From Cristatella mucedo (lineage: Eukaryota > Bryozoa > Phylactolaemata > Cristatellidae), in the NCBI GenBank assembly GCA_009760855.2, contig WPIO01000003.1:11210001-11274000 (forward strand): a DNA stretch of 64,000 nt, written 5' to 3'. How positions within the stretch are numbered: position 1 is the stretch's first letter; each line of letters begins with the position of its first letter. A program made the translations under genes and the position numbers. Below, one piece after another: positions 53,300-64,000 of this stretch. The notes under the pieces were generated by a model. That model was not told the DNA's origin. It was given only the letters and a program-made list of their open reading frames with translations, and made no database searches.

Positions 53300-55334
53300 G
53301 TCAGAGGGACCGACCGGCTTTGCCGTCAGCTCTACACACCGCCACGAGTAGAGAGTAAATTTCTCTCGCTCCCCGCCTCCCTCCCGTCCGCAAGGACGCA
53401 CTGCGATGCTAGCGAATTGTGTCAGCCACCTGCTCTCGCTCCTTTATGAACTCGGCCTATGGCGGGGTGCTGGCCCACTGTCGAATGAATAGCCACCGCT
53501 ATTGTGTTAGCGGGGTAATTAAATTACCGCCTCCCGGCAGAGCCAATCGGTGCGTCATCGACCAAAAAGGTCACGCATTCGACCGACACAACGCCGATAA
53601 CTACTAGCAAAAAGCACGTAGCTTCCGCCGCCACTTCTGCGTCAGCCGCCGCCTCGCACTCAGAAATGTCGACTGCTGCGAGGGAAACCGAGGGGACGCG
53701 GGAGAGCTCGTCTGCAGCGGCTCGTTTGGGTTAGATAGGTTCGGCGGGGCTCGCGATCCGGTTCCGATGTCAGGCCCGGACTTTCGCGGCGGCTGTCCGC
53801 CTGGGTAGCCCTTTCCGATTGCAAAGTCGACGTCCGGGCGCGAGAGCGAAACCCTACATCGCCAAGGCGGCGCGCGTCTGCAGTGGCGCGACGCGCGTGC
53901 GCACCGCGCCGTGAGGCGTGCGAAGTGGGGGCGCCGCTGGTCGCCGTCCGGGAGATCGATTCGGCAGCCCGAGCCTTGTGTACAATGACATCTATTTACT
54001 CATTATGCCGTCGCATTATTTCCCAAATGGCATTAGCTTTGTTAATTGCGCATAACAAAAGTCAGGGCGCAGCACAATGCGCCTCACAAGCCGGCTCCAA
54101 AAAAGTGCGATAATATTGACCTACTCATAACAGTTACGCCGCCGCCGACCGGCACCTCCGTGTCGAGCAGGTGATTGCAATGCGTCGCTCTACTATCGTG
54201 CGAGTGCTAAGCCGATCGATAAACAAATAAACACAGAGGCAGAGCGCAAGCGGGCGCACACGCGTGTGCGCGAACATCGCCGACGCCACACCGGGCGAGG
54301 CCTGCGACCGCTATTGCCGAGGATTTCGGCCGCGAAGTCCGAGGCAGTGCCCGGATGCGATCGACGGTCGCATCTTCGGCCGTTACCCCACCGTTGGATA
54401 GTCGGGCGCCGCGGGTCTGCTCCTTTTGACGTCAGCAGCTCGTTCGGCAGACATCGCCGCCGCCACCGCCGCCGTATCGCCGCCGCCGCCGTATCGCCGC
54501 CGACATCGCTCGCCAGCAGACGCGGCATCTGCCGCTAATGAGCGGCCGCCTCCGCACCGACTAGTTGCACCCTCGCGTTCGCTGGCGGCTGCTGCCGACG
54601 ACATCGCTGCTGCTGCCGCCGCGGCGCTGCCGACAAGGAACACCCGGCCGCCTGGTAAGAGCTACCGCCCGCTCGCCCGACCGCCCGTCAGGCAGCGCCG
54701 CTGCGCGCAGCTGCTACCGCAGCGCCGACGCTCGAGCCTCTTCGGTCGGCTCCGCTGCCCGCCTTCGGCGGCTACGGTCGGCAGGCGGGCGCCGGACGCG
54801 ACGGGGCACGGCGCGCCCCGCCCGACGCCGAACGCGCAGCGGCCAGATCCGCGGCGCGCCGCGGCTCGGTACGCCCGCTGGCGCAACCCGACTATCTGAC
54901 GAGCGAACGGCTGGCGAAGTAAGAGCGGCGGCCCATTACACCACCGCGCGCGCCGGATCGGCCGGGCGGCAAGCTCGCGGCGTTTGCTCGGCTGGACCGA
55001 TAGGAAATGGCGACTCGCCGCCTGCGCGCCGACTCGCCGCGGCCAGCCGGCCTGCGGCGACGAACGGGCGCGGCCGCGCGGCCGCAAGAGAAGGGTTGCG
55101 AGATCGTCGAGCGAGCCTCGCGACCGCACGCATCAGAGACCGGCGAGAAATTAGAAACCAGCAGGCGGCGACGATTTGATATAATTGCAGGTCAATCGCC
55201 GCCCCGGCGGAACCGCGGGCCGGCTATGGGGCCCGGTGGGCCAGCGATGGGCACTTAGCGCCACCGGCTCAGCTGGACTCCGCGGCCAGCTTCTCAGAGA
55301 GGTGCTCGCCAGTGCGAACCGCGCCTGCGCCGAC
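53300..55334 (+). promoter_or_regulatory. CpG-rich block upstream of the tincar-like gene
   Basis: Extremely GC- and CpG-rich with GCC/CCG runs (for example 54440-54530). All six frames give long but meaningless Arg/Ala/Pro-rich frames here. A 3' splice acceptor (TTTGATATAATTGCAG, ending 55190) suggests a spliced 5' UTR whose last exon begins at 55191. This is probably the promoter and first-exon region; the transcription start cannot be placed. Confidence 0.55.
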
Positions 55335-55950
55335 ATGATCGGGCGTCCCAGCGGCGCCGCTGCCGCCGCCACGGCCGGTGCGTCGACGCCGAACGCGGCG
55401 GCGGCGGCTACGTCGGCTGCGGCCAGCCCGAGGCGCGGCGGGAAGGAGATTCGAAGGCGTCGCTGCCGGATGCGCTCGCTGTGGCCGCTCTGGTACGCGG
55501 CCTCGGCGCTCGGACTGCAGGCCTTCCTAGTCTACCAGGGCAGCCAGCGCTACTCGACCTACAGGAGCCTCCCTTGGATGCAGGCAGCTTCCGGCGTCGC
55601 CGCCGCCGGCGGCGGAGCGTCTCTGGACGCCTACGCGGCCCTGCTCGCGGTCTCCTGCTGCTGCCTGCTGGCCGCCGTGGCTGTCGTGCTCTTCCTCGCC
55701 GCTGCGACCGACGGATATGCCGACGCCGGGATGAAGCTCGGACGCGACCGGCTGAAGCGCGAAATGGCCGCCGCGGCGGCTCAGCCCGCGGCGGCGGGCG
55801 CCGCGCGAGCCGCGGCGGGCTGGCCGCTGCTGGTCCGACGCGGCCTGCCGCCCGCCGGGCCGGCGCTGCACGTGGCCGCCAGCTTCTGCCTGCTGCTGGC
55901 TCCCGTATTCAGCGAAGCGCAAGCGGTGAAGGGCAGGATGCTCTCTGTCG
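55335..55950 (+). CDS. tinc: Tincar-like exon with start codon, TM1-TM3
   Basis: The first in-frame ATG after the acceptor at 55190 is 55335 (MIGRPSG); the next is 55470 (MRSLWPLW), which would still precede TM1. Codon use is strongly GC-ended, with poly-Ala stretches, unlike the AT-richer introns. Confidence 0.75.
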
Positions 55951-56263
55951 GTGAGTCGGTCGGCGCGCGTGAGCGCGCACCGGTTGCCGGGTGGGAGGGG
56001 GGTGTGTGTGTGTCGGTCCGCGGGCGCCGCCGCGGAAGCGAAATCCTAATTGAATAGTGGGGGGAAACAAGATGGCTAGGGTGATAGTGCGACGCCGATC
56101 GCGTAGGGCCAGAGCGATTGACCCACCGACGACGGTGTACGGCAGATTAAAACGTGCATACATGTAAATGTTCATGTACACCCGCACCAGCATAAACGCA
56201 CGCCTAAGTATATTTACACACACACACACACGCACACGCACACGCACACGCACACGCACACGC

Positions 56264-56338
<75 letters not shown>

Positions 56339-59300
56339 CTAATGCTAATATAGTTATATATATTTATAGGCACCTACTAAAGGAATATATGTGTATAGTT
56401 ACCGTGCATCTACACTCCGTATAATCATTTAGACACGGCCTGAACTACTCGCTGGCTATTTATATCGCTTAGAGTGGTAGCGATTTATCTAAGGAGTACA
56501 TACCTGCTGCATGTCTACTACTGGTTGCGTGCACAAAGCTTAGTCTTCACCCATCTGCTAGAGAATCCGTCTTCCGATGCTGCCACCTAACGCAGTGCTG
56601 TCAATGCGTTGTAGTCGCTCCTGAAGTACAGTCTTTCACCACAAACGCAGCGCACTTAACGGGTGCTGGTCATTTGATCCGGGCACCGTCGTGTGGCGGC
56701 CGCGTCGAGTGACTGTCTGCGGTAGAAAGCGAGGCGTGCGAAAATATGTGGGTATATATAGAAAGGTGTTAAGAAATGCCAATCAACCTCGTAGCCTCGA
56801 TTAGTTGGTCTAGTGGTACAAGTCGGCTGGTTCAACAGCCCTTTTTAAATATCCGCATAAGAGCCTTTACGGCTGCCATCGTCCCTGTGGGTATTAAAGG
56901 ATTGGCCGCTGCAGTACTCAAACCCACGACCTGGCTCATGAATTTCGGTCACCTTATCTCTGGTTGGTCTAGAACTCAGAGGCATTGCTGTTGCTTCCGG
57001 TTTTGGAGGCCGTTGTTCAACTCTCGATGACGCATCTATCTTTGCTTCAAGCACCTAGCGCACTACATTCGGCTGACAATCAGCCACATTTACTTTTATT
57101 ATGTATCCTTACCTTGGTCATTTTGGATAAAGCGAGTGTCTTGCAATGGCAGCATGCATATAAAACTGATGAGTTTACTATAAGTTGGATTTTTATGCAT
57201 GAAGGGGCATAGTACAGCTTTTTACTGCGTCACTTTCATTTTTGTTTCCCAAATGCGCAGTCAGCTGAGTAAGCTTCATCGTTTTTAGGATCAGTGACCA
57301 CAATCGGACGCAGATCCGTTAGCAGTGCCAGTAGGAGGGAGGAATACCGTGCTCGTAGGTTTAGACAATTGTCTCATTTGATGTAGGAGCCACGACGGCT
57401 ACCATTCGGCCAACGAAAGCAGCCCAAAACTCTTACTCTGACCCTCAAGGTCCGTCACGACTTAGGTCCTTTATACTTTCGCCGAACTGCTGCAACAGTT
57501 TCAGCCCCCTTATGCCCTTGGGTCCTGTATGGAGAATAAATTAATTGTTCAATTCCTCCGCTTAAAGACCGTTGGCGACAGAAGTTCTTGGTCTGCAGGT
57601 CCTAGACAGAGGAACTCCCTTCCATAGTTCTTACACATGACATCTCCTCTCCTGCTGCCGACCGTGGCACATCCTAACCGGCCGTAATCCACCGCTACTT
57701 CAACGCTACTAACTTCCTCGAAGGGCCTCCCGGTTCAGCGATGATTCTCACGCTCTCTTTGTTGCGTGAGATGGAATCTTTTGGCTACTGTGTGCGCACC
57801 GAAAGCCATGCGATCTTGATTTCACTATAGGAAACTCTCGGGCGTTATACCCACTTGGTAGCTGTGCAGAGTTACAGCAGGGGATGCATTACATTTAATG
57901 GGAAGGTCTACCACCACCTCCCTTTAGTATTGACAACGGGCTCCTGCACTACACTTGGCAAATCCGACCTTCTTGTCCTGGGTGATTCCTAAGGCTGGCC
58001 ATCATATCGCCCAATTTAGCCTCCGCATGCTAAAACGTTAGGGCCTGTTCTCGCTCTCGTGCTCCATTTCACATGCTTCCACCATCAGTTCCTTCAGGAC
58101 CAACGTCACGTGATTGTGTCTCCATTTATACACACCTAAGGACTTCTTAAAAACTGACCGCTCCAACGGCCCAATTGGTAAGCAGCCCACACCTAAGGAC
58201 GTGACGGAGCTGCCATTTTTTCGTAGTGTTGGCAACTTTTTATGTGAACCCTGAAGCAAGAAGGCCAGCCGGGTTGGTTCCATGCATGTTAGCGATGAAC
58301 ATGTAGCCTTGAGTGGTAGAGTCGACTGCCAAGACTTCCAGCGAGATGCTACGATTGTGTGTGTGTGTGTGTGTATGTGTGTGTGCATGCACGCAAGCGC
58401 GTACGTGCGCCCGCGTGTGTGTTATAAGTGTGCACATGTGTGTGTCTGTGTGCGTGCGTATGCGTGAGAGAGAGAGTGTGTCTCAGTCAGTAGTTTCTTA
58501 GTAACACAAAACCAACAAAGTCTTTAGCAAAAGCCTTTGGTTCTCCACAATCAGTGGTGGTCGAAAAATCCTATCGGCGTCTGTGTTTATCCGGATCCCT
58601 CTGTCTCTAATGACCCCGACTATCGATACCAACAGAGGCAAGTTGAAAATACATGCACGACGGCTCAGCTTTGTTGTACTATATACAGTATAATGTATCC
58701 CCATCTGTAACTCAACAAGCCACGATGACTAAGTTTGTTTTACTCTGGCAAGTTTTCTATAGCACACTCAAAGCCCAAGCAGCTTATGGTGCACACACGG
58801 TAGCTAGCAGATTATAGATCACAAAACAGAGAGAAGGTTAGATGAAAAAAAAAAATAGCTGAGTCAGGAGAGCAGGCAAGGAAGTGGGTAGCATGGAATT
58901 AGCACTGCATGGTGGCTGGAAAAGATGTGCAACGATTGGCACTAGATAAGAACATGCCGTTGCGAAAGAGTTGTGGAAGTGAGATCATAGTCTGGGACCT
59001 GCAGAGCAAAAACGTCTGTCACCAACAGTCTTTAAGTAAAAAAACTGGAGAAAGGTTACTGTATTGTTTTGAGATGGCCCGAGAACACAAAGAGCTGATC
59101 AGTAGTTTAGCTAGTTACGAAGAAGCCAAGCCATGGCGGGCGCCGTGGTTTGAAGTTAGAATTCAACTACGCATTTATCGATCAACCGAGAGCCACTGTA
59201 CCACCTTCAGCAAAGGATGCAGGTAGTGAATACTTTGTACTTATTAACCAGTAATGCAGCCATATTCACTACAAGCTGTTGAGGTCTAGTGGTTTTTTTA

Positions 59301-60960
59301 TGTTGGCAACCATGCCAAAATGAATTGCAATAGTCCAGCGTGAGAGGAAATCCAGTGAGCCGAGTAAGACCTGCAGCCAGTCATGACGGCAGGCAGCCAT
59401 CTCCAAAACTGGACCGGGATCGAGAGCAATGACTCACTGTCGGAACGAGCGGTCTTCTAAATGAAACTTGTAAACATCAAGCAGTCGTCAAAGAGGACGC
59501 CTAAATTCCAAGTGCCGGACGGCCATCTCGCCGTGGTACTACCATTTAGAAGAGCAAAGCCACTTGCAACAGCTAAACTTGTAGGTAGTTCTTCGAGGAG
59601 GTCGGTCGGGCTGCTAGCCAGGCCACGGTAAGTACTGCTGCAGCTGATCGAGACAAAACCCCACTTCCATATCCGGGGCTCTGCAGCAGCTGATCGAGAC
59701 AAAACCCCACTTCCATATCCGGGGCTTTGCAGCGGCTGATGACTAGACTACCGGCGGGAGCGTACCGCTTGAGGCTGGAAATTGCTGCGTGCCTTTTCTT
59801 TCCTATAGGTTAGTTTTGAATGCATCGTCCGAGGCGGCTTGCTTCAGATTTGGCACGTGACGTACGTGGGCGTGTCCCGGGACGCATAGCAATTGTGTGC
59901 AACTTCGCACGAGAAGGGACTTGAATTAATTGCACTCGATCCTTGCTAGAAAAGAAACCTCCATGTACACCAAGTGATGCCATATGTACAGTACTAACTC
60001 CTGTGTTTCAATCTGGCCTAACTTAGCTAAGTCGCAAAGCCGAGGCTCGCTTACGTAAATCTAGTGTGGGAGTGCTAGTCGTCATTGAAAACCAACTGGG
60101 AATATAATTCTTTTCTATACTGCCCTTAATCTTGAGCCCCGTGCAGTGCGCGAGGGTAATTCACGGGCTTTTGTACTCCTAGCCACAACAACTGAGTCCC
60201 AAATCTCTTACATTAGTGAATCTCCATCTCTGACACTCAATATGTTCTGTGAGATTAGAGCGAAGACTAGACTAACCTTGCGAGTAATACCATTAGTCGT
60301 GCGGTCATGCTTTCTCTACAGCGTCTGTTAAGTCCCTAGAAAGAACGTAACCTCTCATCTCAGACGGTGCTATACGCATTTTTTACTATTATTACCATCA
60401 CGTCTCTGGACGTGACTAGTCGCAGATGTTAATTCGGTGGCTGTGGAAATTGGAGGGCTAATAGGTACAGTATTACAGATTGCACACTTAAATGCAAAGT
60501 GAAGTTCGCAGTGCCAGAGCCCTGTCTTTAAAGCCTTTGCTGCCGCTTTGGACGTCGGACGACAGCGGGCCATTTTGCTGACCCATTATGACTAAGTGCT
60601 CTGATAATTGGTGGTTCGGCTATTAGAAACAGTGGCTGTCTATCTGTTCGTACTATAGGCGTTTACTAAAATGTACACGAAAACGAATAGTACTTCAAAC
60701 AGTTATGACAAAAACTAAGAACACGTAGAAATGGTTAGCAATTAATTCCTTTAGCTCTTCCTCACTATTGCATTAATCTAGTAGTAGTATGGCCTCTGGT
60801 GAGCTTTCTCTTATATTTCTTCTTCCTCTTTTCTCTTAAATTTCTTGTAATCATTTCAAGATCGCCACTCTCTTCGCTTCGAATCTTATGGAGCTCCGTA
60901 TGCTTCCTTTCATAAGAGTTATCTTATGACTGCAACGTGCATATACGTTGGTACTCGTTA

Positions 60961-60992
<32 letters not shown>

Positions 60993-63967
60993 CATTGTAG
61001 ATCATTTGCTCTCAACTTTTCAGAGAGAGATATACGTATCTTGATGAAATTACTTCTAATAAAAAATCCCCTTTGCTCAACCTTATTAAATAAAAAGCGT
61101 ATAATATCTTCCTTCTTTGGCTCCGACCTACCTATCAGATGTACTGCCCCACCAGGCTAAGCATCGTACCACTCGCTTTTTGGAATCTAATTGTTTACCT
61201 ATACCGTACAAACCTCAAGTCCTTTGGAGACCGTGGCTTGGGTTCGTATGCTCCCAAAGTCTGGAACTCACTCCCGACTTGCTTCACGACATCTCCTGAC
61301 TTGACCACATTTAAAAAGAAACTAAAAATGCATCCATTTATCACAGCATTTAGTGGGCCTCTGTGGTTCGACCTTTATGTACTTATGCGTGCTGACACTG
61401 CGCATGTTACCACTAACCATTCGTATGCTCCCAAAGCCTGGAACTCACTCCCGACTTGCTTCACGACATCTCCTGACTTGACCACATTTAAAAAGAAACT
61501 AAAAATACATCCATTTATCACAGCATTTAGTGGGCCTCTGCGGTTCGACCTTTATGTACTTATGCGTGCTGACAGTGTGCATGCTGGCACTAACCATACT
61601 TGCATGGTGACCCAGTGCATGTCACCCCTTACCATGTTATTCTTGTTGTTTATTGAGCATGTTACCACTGACCATTCGATCGTGCTTCCTTTGCAGTAGA
61701 TGTAAAGTGCCTAGAAAGAGATTGAGTTCTCTGAGGGCACTATATTAAATGTACTGTTATTATTATTATTATATCTCTTCTAACGTTGTCTACAAGACAT
61801 TGTTAATATATACAAAAATGTTTTAATTTAAATTGCACGGTGTGTTCACCCGCATCAACTAGTATATTTATATAAATACTGGCTGATCTAACAGCATCTT
61901 TTTGTTCAGCAGCAGAAGAACCTAAAGGCTATCACCACTGCTTGCAGCAGCAATAAAGGATCGCCCACTGCAGGATTCTAACCCACGACCTCGGGGCCTA
62001 GATCATGAAGAGCAACTGCCTTACCTAATGTGCCATCGCGGCTCCTTTCAGATAAATCCTCTCATCGTTTAGCACTGTCTACACTGACTATATGGATGAT
62101 TCGCGAAAATTCTAATTTCTCAGCTGGAGATTTCTTTTGCAATCCGTGAAGTCAAAGCACGGCACTTTTAACGGACTGTCAGCACTCGATAGTTCTGTTT
62201 AGCAGTGACTACCACCAGCTGACCAGATTTAGCTTGCTGCTGATCGTACGGCTTTCCTCCCGATAATTCGTACCCTGGTAGTGATTGCATTAATTTTTGT
62301 AGTATAGCTTACTTTCATATAGGTCTATTGACACATTCACATCACAAAACCCTTTGCCCTACAACTGGGACTGTTGCAGTAGCAATAATAGTAGTAGCAA
62401 TTCGTCAGCTTGCTTGACGATTACATGTTTCGTTGCAGATAATGCAGCTGAGTTTGATATGCTCGAGACAAAACGACTCGACTTCAACATAAGCCAAGGA
62501 GGTGACAATGTCATCGCATCCTCGGCTTATGTACCAGGGCTCTTGGTGGAGATGGTTAATTTCGTCTACGCTCTCATGACGTACTCCGTTGCCTACGCGT
62601 CCACCTTCTGGTTCACCAGCCGGCAGTTTAGCGTCATATTCTCGGCGCAGCTTGTCGGCGCAGCCGTCTTGCATTGCCTCTCCTTTGGTGGCTGGAGACT
62701 GATGCTGGTCTTTATGTCGTCGAACTCTGCGGGTGTTGCATTTATTCTCTCGCCTGCCTCGCTGACCAGCCTGTACGTGATCGCCAACGCCGTGCTCTTT
62801 TTGTCGTCGTCTGCGGTATTTCATCATGGCTACGGTCAGTGCCGAGACAAGATATTTTCAGCATTGAAGAAGTTTTATAGATTGGCGCACAGCCCTCAGA
62901 GAGGAGGCTTCAGAGCGTACGCCCCGCATACGGCCGCCTCGGTGGCCATCGCCGTCGTGGTGGCTAGCCTGGGGCCCATTCTCTACGATCACGTGGCAGT
63001 GTACAAAAAGAACGGAAACCAGCTGCTGCTGGCCCATCTGCTGTGCAGCGTTGTCTACATGCTTCTGTGGATTATGCTGTGGTTCTCTTTCACCGTAAAG
63101 CAGTCGTGGAACTTCAAGGTGCAGGAGGCCGTCGTGAAGCGGCACGCTGCGATGCTCAATCGTCGCCGGGTTTTCGGGAGAGACGAGGATCGATGCAGCA
63201 ACAACGAGCAAGACGACAGCAGCCCGAGCAGCAGCTCGAGCGTCCCGGCGCCCGATGTCCCCGGAGTCGCCTGCTCCTCGTCCGCTGAGGACCGGCAGCA
63301 ATGCGGCAGCAGCATCAGGTCGGCCGACAGCCTCAGCAGCACGTCGCTGTCCACGACGAACGACGGGTCCGACTCCAGCTACAGGAGAGCTCCGAACGGC
63401 ATCCTCAGCCAGAAGATAAAGCAGAAGCGGCGGCACGCCGATCAGAAGGTGAAGTTTCAAGATGCCACCAAGGTCGTCATAGAGACCAACTTGGATTCCG
63501 ATCTCGACACAATACCCGAGAGCACCCACGAGGACGGCGGCGGCGGCGGCGGCGGCTCGTTGTGCGGCCACAGGCGCGACAGTCCGCTGGCCGGCGGCGG
63601 CGGCGAAAGCATTCCTTACGTCACGCTCGACGCTCCCGACTCGTTCGCCGGTCGAACTAGCGGAAGCCTTCCTTCGCCGTCGAAGCAGTACGCAGCTCGC
63701 GACGGCTTGGCATTATCAAGACTGAACGGAATAGCACAGAACGGCTCGGGCCACCATCGCAGGCCGCCCAGCGACGCGCTGCTCGTCGCTGGGCGCGGCG
63801 GCTCGCAGCTCGAGCGCCAAAGAGGCTCGAGCTGCGAGCCGCCGCGGAGCGGCCGGGACTCGGCCGTATTTTCCATTGGCTCGTCTCAGGGAGAGAGCTC
63901 GGACTGCGACGCGCCGAGCAGGAACTTGCCTGCCGACTTGCTGCTTCGGCTTAACAGCGCCGTCTGA
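55335..63967 (+). CDS. tinc: Tincar-like eight-pass membrane protein
   Basis: Drosophila tincar is a multi-pass membrane protein expressed in heart, eye and nervous system; its biochemical role is not established. Proposed coding exons are 55335-55950 and 62439-63967, joined through a split Asp codon (G before GTGAGT, AT after CGTTGCAG), giving 714 residues. Membrane segments are at about 49-67, 99-123, 175-192, 244-262, 269-288, 314-333, 369-388 and 401-423, eight in all. Family-like blocks as I remember them: SLWPLWYAASALGLQAFLVY, ADAGMKLGRD, RGLPPAGPALHVAASFCLLL and LWIMLWFSFTVKQSW. Residues 427-714 form a long Ser/Gly/Asp-rich, probably cytosolic and disordered tail with a Gly8 run and a basic patch SQKIKQKRRHADQK. 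An upstream non-coding exon is likely. The name rests on remembered similarity and topology. Confidence 0.75.
56218..56336. repeat. (CACACG)n / (CA)n / (TA)n microsatellite
   Basis: Starts as CA, changes to CACGCA hexamers (about 56229-56268), returns to CA and ends in TA, within the tincar-like intron. Confidence 0.95.
56340..57440. other. Tincar-like intron, first part
   Basis: Contains one SINE-2 copy (listed separately); no exon recognised. Confidence 0.55.
56815..56975 (-). repeat. SINE-2 copy
   Basis: The minus strand has CAGGTCGTGGGTTTGAGTAC as box B region, AATCCTTTAATACCC and GGCTGTTGAACCAGCC. Confidence 0.75.
57440..57895 (+). repeat. LINE family A remnant, decayed
   Basis: The ACCGTTGGCGACAGAAG and GGTCCTAGAC landmarks of the family A C-terminus and the 3' end with ACCCACTTGGTAGC remain, with many substitutions. 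This looks like an older copy than those at 4, 39 and 46 kb. Confidence 0.75.
58350..58480. repeat. Imperfect (TG)n region
   Basis: TGTG-rich, interrupted by GCATGCACGC and CGTGCGCCCGCG. Confidence 0.85.
58685..59735 (-). repeat. LINE family A remnant with 46-bp tandem duplication
   Basis: The minus strand follows the family A C-terminal and 3' order in decayed form (end at 58690-58760; coding similarity to about 59580). A segment at 59641-59686 is repeated at 59687-59732 with one change (CTCTG/CTTTG). Confidence 0.65.
59760..60960. other. Tincar-like intron, middle part
   Basis: Holds a decayed LINE family B tail at about 60320-60400 (AGTCCCTAGAAAGAACG, CTATTATTACC). Nothing else was recognised. 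Confidence 0.5.
60965..60992. repeat. (TA)n microsatellite
   Basis: 28 bp of TA repeat. Confidence 0.9.
61085..61770 (+). mobile_element. LINE family B 3' part with internal 177-bp tandem duplication
   Basis: C-terminal coding part (YAPKVWNSLPTCFTTSPDLT) followed by the 3' untranslated segment and TTATTATTATTAT. The segment starting TTCGTATGCTCCCAAAG at 61243 starts again at 61420; the two units are nearly identical. The duplication stays in frame because 177 is a multiple of 3. Confidence 0.88.
61868..62045 (-). repeat. SINE-2 copy
   Basis: The minus strand shows GAGGTCGTGGGTTAGAATCC as box B, GATCCTTTATTGC and the end GCTGTTAGATCAGCC. Confidence 0.78.
62046..62438. other. End of the tincar-like intron
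   Basis: No repeat recognised; it leads to the pyrimidine-rich acceptor before 62439. Confidence 0.6.
62439..63967 (+). CDS. tinc: Tincar-like last exon, TM4-TM8 and cytosolic tail
   Basis: Acceptor TTTCGTTGCAG then the two bases that finish Asp, followed by NAAEFDMLETKRLDF (with NIS sequon nearby). Five membrane segments and a 288-residue tail end with TGA at 63965-63967, near the window edge. Overlapping minus-strand frames are compositional shadows. Confidence 0.82.
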
Positions 63968-64000
63968 GAGCATTGTCGGCGTCCGCTCCGGGCTCGACGA

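Noticed and set aside
54266-55258. Long Arg/Ala/Pro-rich frames on both strands upstream of the tincar-like gene
   Set aside because: The block is so GC-rich that stops are rare in every frame. No motif, start context or splice support was found.
62858-63571. 237-residue minus-strand frame
   Set aside because: It is antisense to the tincar-like last exon, and its composition follows from the plus-strand codon bias.

Overview
This is a stretch of invertebrate animal nuclear genome. It has spliced genes with short exons and long introns, GT-AG junctions that fit one another in phase, many LINE and SINE remnants and long dinucleotide microsatellites. There are no operons, bacterial genes or CRISPR arrays. 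The phylum cannot be fixed from the window. The gene set (a tincar-like membrane protein, CCDC149, a p24/TMED protein) fits a protostome or other invertebrate metazoan.

Layout: (1) 1-4800 is repeat territory: an L2-like LINE remnant, a tRNA-derived SINE, and a LINE insertion with an inverted 5' half, flanked by a perfect 16-bp target-site duplication. (2) 5.4-9.2 kb holds a probable two-exon gene of unknown function that starts in a CpG-rich block. (3) 12.0-17.3 kb, minus strand, holds a complete p24-alpha cargo-receptor gene (TMED4/TMED9/eclair type). Its second coding exon exists in two tandem, diverged versions whose phases allow only one to be used at a time. (4) A 135-bp gap separates its start codon from that of CCDC149, which runs on the plus strand from 17.45 to 48.0 kb in ten recognised exons. 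CCDC149 introns hold most of the mobile-element load, including a 186-bp non-autonomous hAT element very like the SPIN (Space Invaders) family, a dead Tc1-like transposase, several LINE copies and a fold-back hairpin. (5) 48-53 kb is intergenic, with SINE and LINE fragments. (6) 53.3-55.3 kb is very GC-rich and leads into a tincar-like gene with eight predicted membrane segments; its two coding exons are at 55335-55950 and 62439-63967.

Repeat system: two LINE families (A, ending in ATTAC repeats; B, ending in TTATT repeats) have reverse transcriptase C-termini of the L2/CR1 kind. A tRNA-derived SINE family (SINE-1) carries a 3' tail nearly identical to that of LINE family B, which suggests that it is or was mobilised by that LINE. 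A second tRNA-like SINE family (SINE-2) is also dispersed.

Gene structures were built by hand from splice consensus, phase agreement and remembered family similarity. No alignment or database search was run.
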